In this document: positions 42,849-50,181 of the stretch, one piece after another | Position numbering within the stretch: the stretch's first letter is position 1 | Layout of the letters: every line of letters begins with the position of its first letter | DNA from: Ferdinandcohnia humi_A | GTDB lineage: Bacteria; Bacillota; Bacilli; Bacillales; Bacillaceae_L | Reading direction: 5' to 3' | DNA length: 64,000 nt | NCBI GenBank assembly: GCA_047608075.1 | Contig: JBLKRX010000001.1 | Span: forward strand, 62,001-126,000 | Notes under the pieces: model-generated | What the model was told of the DNA's origin: nothing | Database searches by the model: none | What the model saw: only the letters and a program-made list of their open reading frames with translations | Made by a program: the position numbers and the translations under genes

Positions 42849-44412
42849 CATCAATGTCGACTTCTTCAGCTTTTCTATGAAAATGGTAACTGACGGCTTA
42901 CATCAATGCCCTTTTACCCTGCTTTTCCATGAAAATAGTAACCGAGAAAGTCCATCAATGCCCTTTTCCGCTACTTTTCTATGAAAATGGTAACCGAGAG
43001 CGCACATCAATGCCCTTTTCTCTTGCTTTTCTATGAAAATGGTAACCGACAGCTCACATCAATGCCCTTTACCCTGCTTTTTTTCTATGAAAATGGTAAC
43101 CGAGAGCGCACATCAATGCCCTTTTCCCCTGCTTTTCCATGAAAATAGTAACCGAGAGAGTCCCTCAATGCCCTTTTCCGCTACTTTTCCATGATAATGG
43201 TAACCGAGAGAGTCCATCAATGCCGTTTACCGCTACTTTTCTATGAAAAAGGTAACCGACGACGCTCATCAATACCGTTTTCCCCTGCTTTTCCATGATA
43301 ATGGTAACTGACGGCAACCATCAATGCCGTTTTCCCCTACTTTTCCATGATAATGGTAACCGAGAGAGTCCATCAATGCCCATTTCCCCTACTTTTCCAT
43401 GAAAATGGTAACCGAGGGCGCCCATCAATGCCGTTTTCCCCTGCTTTTCTATAAAAAAGGTAACTGACGGCGCACATCAATGCCGTTTTCTTCAGAATTT
43501 CCATGATAATGGTATCCGAGAGAGTCCATCAATGCCCTTTTCTCCTGCTTTTCTATGAAAATGGTAACTGACGGCGCCCATCAATGCCCTTTTTTCCTGA
43601 TTTTCCATGAAAATGGTAACTGAGGGCGCACATTAATAGCGTTTTCCCCTGTTTTTCTATGAACAAGGTATCTGACGGTGCCCATTAATGCCGTTTTCCC
43701 CTGCTTTTTCTATAAAAAAGCTAACTGACGGCGCCCATCAATGCCGTTTTCTTCAGAATTTCCATGATAATGGTAACCGAGAGAGTCCATCAATGCCGTT
43801 TACCGCTACTTTTCTATGAAAAAGGTAACCGACGACGCTCATCAATGCCCGTTTTCCCCTACTTTTCCATGAAAATGGTAACTGACGGCAACCATCAATG
43901 CCGTTTTCCACTGCTTTTCTATGAAAATGGTAACCGAGAGCGCACATCAATGCCCTTTTCCCCTGCTTTTCTATGAAAATGGTAACCGAGGGCACCCATC
44001 AATGCCGTTTTCCCCTGCTTTTCTATAAAAAAGGTAACTGACGGCGCACATCAATGCCCTTTTCTCCTGCTTTTCTATGAAAAAGGTAACTGACGGCGCA
44101 CATCAATACCCTTTTCCCCTGCTTTTCCATGAAAATGGTAACTGACGGCTCACATCAATGCCCTTTTCTTCAGAATTTCCATGATAATGGTAACCGAGAG
44201 AGTCCATCAATGCACTTTTCTCCTGCTTTTCTATGAAAATGGTAACTGACGGCTCACATCAATGCCCTTTTTTCCTGCTTTTCCATGAAAATGGTAACTG
44301 ACGGCTCACATCAATGCCCTTTTCCCCTGCTTTTCTATGAAAATGGTAACCGACGGCGCACATCAATGTACTTTCCCCTCAACTTAACCATGAAAAAGCT
44401 AACCGAGGATGC
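42849..44412. repeat. Array of thirty 52-bp direct repeats
   Basis: Thirty units follow each other without unique spacers. Unit starts are 52 bp apart with only three indels (54 bp at 43057-43111, 53 bp at 43683-43736 and 43840-43893). Each unit begins with CATCAATGCC, has a C-rich middle (often TTTTCCCCTGC), then TTTTCTATGAAAATGGTAAC and a variable 11-12 bp tail (types such as TGACGGCGCA or CGAGAGAGTC). The TTTTC-TAT-GAAAA dyad recurs. The period is not a multiple of 3, so it is not a coding repeat. It lies between the 3' ends of convergent genes (ampS and an ABC-F gene). Function is unknown. Confidence 0.97.
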
Positions 44413-44500
44413 CTGAAGTACTAGTTGAGGTTCTGCAATTGAAAAACTTTCGCATAACATGTTCATACGTAGTCCACAAAATTGTACTATCCGGTGCGAA

Positions 44501-46207
44501 CTACTTTTGATCCAATAACGCTCTCTTCCTTCGAGTCAATTCGAGAAACTTGCTATCTAGTTCCTGATAACTTGGATCATCCTTAGATAGTAAAGATAAT
44601 TTACCAAGTAGCATACTTATTTCATTTCCAAGGACAAGAAGCTCTTCTTCCCTTTCCTTGTTTGGCATGTTTGTATTTTCTCTTTTCTGATACTCTTCTA
44701 GGCTCATTTCAACACGTTTTAATTGCTTACTTTCAAAAACCAAGAGCTTGTCGCACATTTTCTCAAGAAAATACCTATCATGGGATACTGTTAGGATGGT
44801 GCCTTCAAACTCCAATAACGTATTTTCTAACATTTCTCTACTCATCAGATCTAAATGGTTTGTTGGTTCGTCTAAAATAAGTAAGTCGACTTCCTGTACT
44901 AATATTTTTACTAGCTTTAACCTTGTTCGTTGTCCTAAGCTAAGAGTTGATATGGGTTGGCTTACTTTAGTTTCACTCAAGCCAATATTCGCTAGAATCG
45001 TCCTTGCCTTACTTATCTCCTCCTTTTCTGTTAGCCCTAGGTAATCAAGAGCAGTAATTTCCTCGTCTAGATCTGTTACCTCTTGTGATAAGTACCCAAT
45101 TTTTAAAGAGTCACTTTTCCATAGCTCTCCAGAAGATAATTCATCTTGATCCATAAGAATGCGTAATAAGGTGGATTTACCACAGCCATTCTCACCAAGT
45201 ATTCCGATTCTTTCTCCGTACTTAATATAAAAATGACTATTGCCAAACAATAACTTCCCAGGAAATTCTTTTTTTCCATTTTTTATTTCGATAATTCGTT
45301 TTCCTCTTTTATGACTTTCTTTAAAATTAAATCGAACCTCCTCTTTTTCTAATGGTTTATCTACTTTGTTTTTTTCTAATTCTTTTTCAAGTCTTTTCAT
45401 TTTGGACTTAACTTGTTTATCAAGCTTCTTTGCTTTTACCCGGTGATATTCCTTAAAGCCTTCTTGTTTCGTCGACTGACTGTGAGCTTTTTGAGACCAC
45501 TGCTGTAAGTTCGCCATTTGAAGCTCAATTTGCTCTTTGAACTTTTGCTGTGTCTCATATTGGTGCAGGTTAACTTGATATCTTCTCTCCTTCTCCTCAC
45601 GATAAGAGGAATAATTCCCCGTATAAAGAGTAGATTCACCATGCTCAACTTCAAGGATTTTTTGAACAGTTTGGTCCAAGAAATAACGATCATGCGAGAT
45701 AATTAAAACGGTTCCTACAAATTTCTCTATTTCGTTAACCAGCCATTCTACACCTGCAAAATCTAGATGGTTTGTAGGTTCATCTAGGATGAGAAAGTCA
45801 GGCTTCATTGACCAAATCTTTGCCAATGATAATTTAGTTTTTTCTCCCCCACTTAGGTTTTGTACCTTACTGGCATCCCATTTCTGCATTTTCGATAATC
45901 CTAGACGGCTCGTTTTTTCTAGAATATCTGTCTCAGCTGTTGAAAGTAGAGCCTCACTAAACTCTTCTAGCGTGTAGTCCGTGGCTTGGACTAAGTACCC
46001 GATCGTTACGTTTTCATTTACAGCTTCAATCGAACCTTTATCTGCAATCAATTTTCCGGCTATGATATTTGCAAGTGTTGTTTTCCCAGTTCCATTATTG
46101 CCAACAATGCCGATTCGGTCACCTTTTTGTATCTCTAGATTTATATTTTTAAGGATTTCATTATCCCCAAAGCTTTTCTGTATCCCTTTCAGTTTCATAA
46201 ATAACAT
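44501..46207 (-). CDS. ABC-F ATPase, probable antibiotic resistance (ribosome protection) type
   Basis: This protein of 568 residues has two ABC domains and no membrane segment. The first has Walker A GNNGTGKTT (36-44), signature LSGGEKTKLSLA and LILDEPTNHLD; the second has GENGCGKST, LSLGQRTRLKL and LILDEPTNHLD. Between them lies a charged linker (about 245-310), and the C-terminus is helical. ABC-F proteins of this kind dislodge ribosome-targeting antibiotics. The class is supported by the attenuator-like leader; the drug is unknown. The ATG at 46207 with AAGGGTGAT is preferred over 46240. The 3' side abuts the 52-bp repeat array. Confidence 0.85.
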   Translation of the reverse strand: MLFMKLKGIQKSFGDNEILKNINLEIQKGDRIGIVGNNGTGKTTLANIIAGKLIADKGSIEAVNENVTIGYLVQATDYTLEEFSEALLSTAETDILEKTSRLGLSKMQKWDASKVQNLSGGEKTKLSLAKIWSMKPDFLILDEPTNHLDFAGVEWLVNEIEKFVGTVLIISHDRYFLDQTVQKILEVEHGESTLYTGNYSSYREEKERRYQVNLHQYETQQKFKEQIELQMANLQQWSQKAHSQSTKQEGFKEYHRVKAKKLDKQVKSKMKRLEKELEKNKVDKPLEKEEVRFNFKESHKRGKRIIEIKNGKKEFPGKLLFGNSHFYIKYGERIGILGENGCGKSTLLRILMDQDELSSGELWKSDSLKIGYLSQEVTDLDEEITALDYLGLTEKEEISKARTILANIGLSETKVSQPISTLSLGQRTRLKLVKILVQEVDLLILDEPTNHLDLMSREMLENTLLEFEGTILTVSHDRYFLEKMCDKLLVFESKQLKRVEMSLEEYQKRENTNMPNKEREEELLVLGNEISMLLGKLSLLSKDDPSYQELDSKFLELTRRKRALLDQK

Positions 46208-46267
46208 ATAATCACCCTTTAACACATTTTTCGAATCCATCTTATGGTTTGATGATTACCTTCATAG

Positions 46268-46404
46268 AAAAAACCTCCCTAGATGTATCTAGAGAGGTTT
46301 TTCTGCAGTAAAAAAGAGTATAGGGACGCAAAAGTTCCTATACAATAGACTTATACTCCGATTAAGTAACGGATAAGGGCAGACTAATCCTATTCTCTAG
46401 ATAC
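46268..46404 (-). promoter_or_regulatory. Transcription attenuator upstream of the ABC-F gene
   Basis: In the direction of transcription, GTATCTAGAGA (46404-46394) is followed by a terminator hairpin (46300-46271) whose stem is AAACCTCTCTAGA / TCTAGGGAGGTTT with a 4-nt loop and a T-run. The first strand is a perfect 11-bp match to the left arm of the terminator (46295-46285), so it can form an antiterminator instead. A third hairpin (GTATAGG / CCTATAC, 46342-46318) lies between them. Confidence 0.8.
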
Positions 46405-46415
46405 ACGTTTTTCAT
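46362..46415 (-). CDS. Possible leader peptide overlapping the antiterminator strand
   Basis: A 17-residue ORF, MKNVYLENRISLPLSVT, starts at 46415 and overlaps the antiterminator strand (46394-46404). It has no clear ribosome binding site. A shorter ORF, Met-Lys-Asn-stop (46445-46456), lies further upstream behind a good AAGGGG box. Either could serve as the sensor whose ribosome stalling selects the RNA fold. Confidence 0.45.
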   Translation of the reverse strand: MKNVYLENRISLPLSVT

Positions 46416-46491
46416 TTATTTGAAAAATCGTTTAGAAAATAAAATTAGTTCTTCATTGCCCCTTAACCATTCCCTTCAATATGTTACTTCA

Positions 46492-46521
46492 AGTATATGG
46501 TAATATACATCTTACTGTCAA
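46492..46521 (-). promoter_or_regulatory. SigA-type promoter of the ABC-F gene
   Basis: On the minus strand, a perfect -35 TTGACA (46521-46516) is followed after 18 bp by TATACT (46497-46492). It predicts a start near 46485 and a leader of about 280 nt, which contains the small ORFs and the attenuator. Confidence 0.8.
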
Positions 46522-46537
46522 TACAACTGGAATTTGT

Positions 46538-47590
46538 TTACCTAATAAGAACTTGATTTTTACCAGAGTCCTTAGCTTCATAAAGGGCCTTATCCGCTCT
46601 ATTTAAGAAAGAATGAATCGCATCATTTTGTCCAAACTCTGTCACACCAAAGCTTGATGTCACAACCCCAACAGGTTCAATTCGTGTTTGCTCAAGCAAT
46701 CGTCTTATCTCTTCTGCAAGAACAGCTGATTCAGCAGCATTTCTATTTATTGCTAAAACCAAGAACTCTTCTCCTCCCCATCTTCCCAGCACAGAATCAC
46801 TCTTTAGATGAGATTTAATGAGATGTGAAACTTCTTTAAGAACTAAATCACCTATATCATGTCCATATCGGTCATTAATTTTTTTAAAATTATCAATATC
46901 GAATAAAATAACAGATAACTTGTTTCCCTTTTGAATTTTATCTTGTAGCAATTCATGCATATATCTTCGGTTTGGCAGATTGGTAAGGAAATCAGTATTT
47001 GCAGCCTTCTTATTTGCATCTGCCAATAGAAAAACTTCCTTCAGTTTTTGAAGAAAATAAAGCGCAATAACATAAACAAGATTAGAAAGATGAAATTGAA
47101 TCAGGGGACTTAAGATTAACCTGTTATAATGAGTTGTCGCTATTTCATATGTCGCGATTAATAAGGTTGTCCATATAAATAGCAGCGAAATTGAAAGCGC
47201 TCTCTTTCCGTTGAATGTAAAAAAAATAAAGATAAAATATAACGGGATCCAATCAAAAAACTCACCCAACCCATACGTACCATCTATCCCAAGTTGATAG
47301 TGAACGACTATCCAAAATTTTAATAAAAACAACCCGCTTAATAGAACAAAGGTACAATATTCGATATACTTGAAATGCCGCGAATTCATTCGTAGGAGTA
47401 AAGGATACAATGCTACAAACCAAAAAAATAATATCGGTAATGAATATTGGTTTACCATATCATTGGTGTCGTTAAAATCCTCAAGGATTATCCCAACAGT
47501 CGTGGCAAGAATTAATATTGGAAGCATGACTTTATATGTTTTAATTTTTATTTGTGTGAAGGAATTTTCGACTGCTGTGTACGGTTTCAT
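46538..47590 (-). CDS. Membrane-bound GGDEF diguanylate cyclase
   Basis: The protein (350 residues) has about six hydrophobic segments in its first 190 residues and a C-terminal GGDEF domain with FLTNLPNRRYMHELL, FDIDNFKKINDRYGHDIGD and the active site GRWGGEEF. It should make cyclic di-GMP from GTP. No RxxD inhibitory site is visible just upstream of GGEEF. The ATG at 47590 with AAAGAGG is preferred over 47620. The stop lies 17 nt before the -35 of the ABC-F promoter. Confidence 0.88.
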   Translation of the reverse strand: MKPYTAVENSFTQIKIKTYKVMLPILILATTVGIILEDFNDTNDMVNQYSLPILFFWFVALYPLLLRMNSRHFKYIEYCTFVLLSGLFLLKFWIVVHYQLGIDGTYGLGEFFDWIPLYFIFIFFTFNGKRALSISLLFIWTTLLIATYEIATTHYNRLILSPLIQFHLSNLVYVIALYFLQKLKEVFLLADANKKAANTDFLTNLPNRRYMHELLQDKIQKGNKLSVILFDIDNFKKINDRYGHDIGDLVLKEVSHLIKSHLKSDSVLGRWGGEEFLVLAINRNAAESAVLAEEIRRLLEQTRIEPVGVVTSSFGVTEFGQNDAIHSFLNRADKALYEAKDSGKNQVLIR

Positions 47591-47694
47591 GTATTCCTCT
47601 TTCCTCTCAGGGAATATCAATTATAATGAATGATATTATACTTATAGTATAAGCGATAATACCTTCAAAAAAATACAAGTATTGGGAGTTTTTT

Positions 47695-48633
47695 ATGGAA
47701 AAAGTTGAGGTTTTTATTTTATCAGGTTTCTTAGGGAGTGGAAAAACAACTCTTTTGCAAAATGTATTAACACAGGAAAAGGAAAAGAACCGAAAAGTAG
47801 CAGTTGTTATGAATGAGCTTGGTCAAGTTTCTATTGATTCAAATGCTGTTTCTACTAACACTCCACTTAAGGAATTGTTGAATGGCTGTGTTTGTTGCAC
47901 GATACAGGGACAATTTGAGGTCCAGCTTCAGAGCCTTTTACAGGAATATGAGCTTGATGCAATTTATATTGAAACAACTGGTGTAGCCCATCCAATAGAG
48001 GTACTAGATGCATGCATGTCCCCACTTTTTGCAGAAAAGCTTTACGTTCAGTCTGTTGTCACAATGATTGATGCAAATCGTTGGAAGGACCGAAAGAGCT
48101 TATCTACTCAATTACAAATGCTTTTACAGGAACAGGTTCGGCATGCTGATGTACTCTTGCTAAACAAAGTAGATCTGTTACCGGAAAATGAACAAGGGCA
48201 ACTTGTTTTTGAAATTCAGTCAATCAATAGTGCTGCAAAATGTCTTTTAACGAAGCATGCTGCAGTTCGAATTGATGATCTACGTTCTGTAAAAAATATA
48301 GAACGTAAACCACATGAACGAGCTCATGTCGACTTGGATTTAAAGCTTAAAACATTTGTATATACCTTTACTAATCCAATTGATCTTGAAGTATTTGAGG
48401 AATGGCTTAGAAACATGCCAGACACCATTTATCGTATGAAAGGATACCTGCGGTTTACACATTCTACCCATACTTATCTATTCCAATATTCATATGGAAC
48501 GCCAATTTATATGAAGGAGCTTATGAATTATCCTGCAACATTAGTGTTTATTGGCGAAAAGCTTGACCCTAAATGGATGAGAGCTGAGATGGAAAAGATT
48601 GAGGAAGGTAGTGTTGAAAAAAGGTGGGAATAG
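47695..48633 (+). CDS. COG0523/CobW family GTPase, putative metal chaperone
   Basis: This 312-residue G3E GTPase has Walker A GFLGSGKTT (11-19), the metal-binding GCVCC motif (Cys65/67/68) and the NKVD base motif (LLNKVDLL, around 160), with a C-terminal CobW_C domain (about 220-300). Family members deliver zinc or other metals to target proteins. It stands alone and divergent from the GGDEF gene; no Zur-box-like palindrome was seen upstream. Confidence 0.9.
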   Translation: MEKVEVFILSGFLGSGKTTLLQNVLTQEKEKNRKVAVVMNELGQVSIDSNAVSTNTPLKELLNGCVCCTIQGQFEVQLQSLLQEYELDAIYIETTGVAHPIEVLDACMSPLFAEKLYVQSVVTMIDANRWKDRKSLSTQLQMLLQEQVRHADVLLLNKVDLLPENEQGQLVFEIQSINSAAKCLLTKHAAVRIDDLRSVKNIERKPHERAHVDLDLKLKTFVYTFTNPIDLEVFEEWLRNMPDTIYRMKGYLRFTHSTHTYLFQYSYGTPIYMKELMNYPATLVFIGEKLDPKWMRAEMEKIEEGSVEKRWE

Positions 48634-48734
48634 AAATATTTTTTTCTGACCACTTCTCTTTTATATAGATAAGAAGGGGTTATTTCCCAACCAAATAGAT
48701 GTATGATTTTCAACCGAAATGGAATGTTACTAAT

Positions 48735-48754
48735 GAGTAATTCTTTAATTACTC
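48735..48754 (+). promoter_or_regulatory. Hairpin in the SASP leader
   Basis: GAGTAATT and AATTACTC form a perfect 8-bp stem with a 4-nt loop about 25 nt before the start codon of the spore protein gene. It could stabilise the mRNA in the forespore or be an operator; no T-run follows. Confidence 0.4.
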
Positions 48755-48779
48755 AAATAAACGTCGGGAGTGATGTATC

Positions 48780-48983
48780 ATGGCAAGAAACAAACTGTTG
48801 GTTCCAGGTGCTGGGAATGCTCTTGATCAAATGAAACAAGAAATTGCCAATGAGTTTGGTGTTCAGCTTGGTGCAGATACGACCGCTCGTGCAAACGGCT
48901 CTGTTGGAGGCGAGATGACAAAACGTCTCATTCGTATGGCAGAGCAACAACTTGGAAACGGCTCAAACAACGGAAATTCGTAG
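48780..48983 (+). CDS. Alpha/beta-type small acid-soluble spore protein
   Basis: This 67-residue protein is a typical alpha/beta SASP: the central NEFGVQLGADTTARANGSVG matches the germination protease cleavage site and first conserved helix, and GGEMTKRLIRMAEQQL is the second conserved region. These proteins coat DNA in the forespore and protect it from UV and heat. A GGAGTGATG box precedes the ATG. It should be SigG-dependent, but no clear SigG promoter was identified. Confidence 0.95.
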   Translation: MARNKLLVPGAGNALDQMKQEIANEFGVQLGADTTARANGSVGGEMTKRLIRMAEQQLGNGSNNGNS

Positions 48984-49060
48984 TATGCTCTGCATTTTAG
49001 AGAAAAGAAGATCATAGCTACGTGTATTTTATGAGCCAGTAAAAATACTTGTCTACCTAG

Positions 49061-49083
49061 AGACCCTCATTATGAGGGTCTTC
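49061..49083 (+). terminator. Intrinsic terminator after the SASP gene
   Basis: A 9-bp perfect stem GACCCTCAT / ATGAGGGTC with a 1-nt centre is followed by TTCTTC. Confidence 0.75.
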
Positions 49084-49174
49084 TTCATTATGAAGTAGAA
49101 ATTTGGTACTCTATGTCTGTTAGTAAACCGGAAAAAACCATTGTACCTCTGAAAATGGCTACTTCGTATTGTTG

Positions 49175-49321
49175 CTATAATTTTTCACTCATTATGATTT
49201 GTTTCGTGATAGTTGCAGCTTCATTTCCTTTGGCTTCTATCGTATTAACTCCATAAAAAATCATACCGACCAAAATAATGGCAAACAGCAGAACAATTAT
49301 ACAATTTTTAATTAATACCAT
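49175..49321 (-). CDS. 48-residue single-span membrane protein
   Basis: A short ORF starting MVLIKNCIIVLLFAIILVGM, with one membrane span and a polar C-terminal tail of about 25 residues. GGTGGTAAGGA lies just before the ATG. It is on the minus strand between the SASP gene and a small membrane protein gene on the plus strand. No family was recognised. Confidence 0.5.
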   Translation of the reverse strand: MVLIKNCIIVLLFAIILVGMIFYGVNTIEAKGNEAATITKQIIMSEKL

Positions 49322-49504
49322 TCCTTACCACCCTACTAATATTCAATCAAATTAAGGTAAAAATCCACTATTTTTACCAACAGAACCATTGTATTCAACC
49401 TTTTTGGTAAATATTCGTATACTTTAAAAAATGATAAAAAAAACCATGCTACAATCACTTTCATCACTATTTGGACATATAGTGTAGAAAAGGAGGGATA
49501 GTAA

Positions 49505-49690
49505 ATGGATAAAATTATCTTCTTATTTGTAGCATGCATTTTTGCCGGATTTGCGCTACTTCTGGTGTCGGCGTATGATACCTTCTTGACTAGCTTACAC
49601 TCCATATTTAATTTAGTTGGTGTTGTCACCATTATCATTTTCTCATTTGTACTCATATTTAAGGGGATCTTAGCCCTGTTAGGAAAATAG
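49505..49690 (+). CDS. 61-residue two-span membrane protein
   Basis: This small protein consists of two hydrophobic helices (residues about 4-24 and 36-58) joined by a short loop. AAGGAGGG lies 7 nt before the ATG, and a terminator follows the stop, so it is well supported as a gene. No family was recognised; it may be a sporulation-related membrane peptide given its neighbours, which is only inference. Confidence 0.7.
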   Translation: MDKIIFLFVACIFAGFALLLVSAYDTFLTSLHSIFNLVGVVTIIIFSFVLIFKGILALLGK

Positions 49691-49701
49691 CATATCACAA
49701 A

Positions 49702-49727
49702 AGCCTAGTTCTTAAAGAATCTAGGCT
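49702..49727 (+). terminator. Terminator after the 61-residue membrane protein gene
   Basis: AGCCTAG / CTAGGCT with additional TTCTT / AAGAA pairing makes a long hairpin, followed by ATTATTATTTC. Confidence 0.75.
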
Positions 49728-49824
49728 ATTATTATTTCTTCGTTAGTAGGGGTTTGTACCTTTCACTCTTGACTGGCTGTCATATGTTATAACTAACAAG
49801 TTAAGCTGGAAGTAGGTGCAAGCT

Positions 49825-50043
49825 ATGTCGTCTATCTTATTAGGACCGATTGAAATCAATAGTAACGAAGGTGTAATCATTACTGGGAATACCATAAATG
49901 CATCACCATCCTCTACAAGTAAAACAATTACAGGTTCTGGGTCCTTTAATACTGGTATTAACATTGTAAATAATAATGGGGTAAGTTCATCGTTATCAAA
50001 TGACCCTGATGGTGTTGATTCTACACTTACAGAGACTGATTAA
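49825..50043 (+). CDS. Spore germination protein of the GerPA/GerPF family
   Basis: This 72-residue protein has the family pattern: GPIEINSNEGVIITGNTINASP then SKTITGSGSFNTGI (shown as two separate blocks around residues 7-28 and 32-46). GerPA/GerPF proteins are small coat-associated proteins needed for access of germinants through the spore coat. The rest of a gerP operon is not present here, so this is a stand-alone paralogue. The ATG at 49825 with AGGTG 6 nt upstream is preferred over the GTG at 49816. Confidence 0.8.
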   Translation: MSSILLGPIEINSNEGVIITGNTINASPSSTSKTITGSGSFNTGINIVNNNGVSSSLSNDPDGVDSTLTETD

Positions 50044-50091
50044 AGGTTTAATAAGAGGGTAATAAAACAACAAATCTTAATCAAATGGAAA

Positions 50092-50125
50092 AATGCACAC
50101 GAAATTTCATAATGACGTGTGCATT
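50092..50125 (-). terminator. Intrinsic terminator after the YkpA-type ABC-F gene
   Basis: A 10-bp perfect stem AATGCACACG / CGTGTGCATT reads on the minus strand into TTTCC. It lies 57 nt after the stop at 50182. Confidence 0.75.
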
Positions 50126-50181
50126 ACTGTTATTACTTTTTAGCAGTCGCGAAAGTAACCCTGTTCCCTTAACGTTTATGA

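Noticed and set aside
43753..43995. ORFs inside the 52-bp array (also 43764-43976 on the plus strand)
   Set aside because: The open frames arise from repeat units; the period is not divisible by three, so they are not conserved repeat proteins, and they lack ribosome binding sites.
42849..44412. CRISPR array
   Set aside because: The full 52-bp unit repeats without unique spacers, and no cas genes are present.
42849..44412. Covarying RNA stem in each 52-bp unit (GCCGT/ACGGC or GCCCT/AGGGC)
   Set aside because: Some units pair (43423, 43579, 43683, 43945, 43997), but most do not, so a conserved RNA fold is not supported.
49336..49698. 120-residue minus-strand ORF
   Set aside because: It overlaps the well-supported 61-residue plus-strand gene and has no ribosome binding site.
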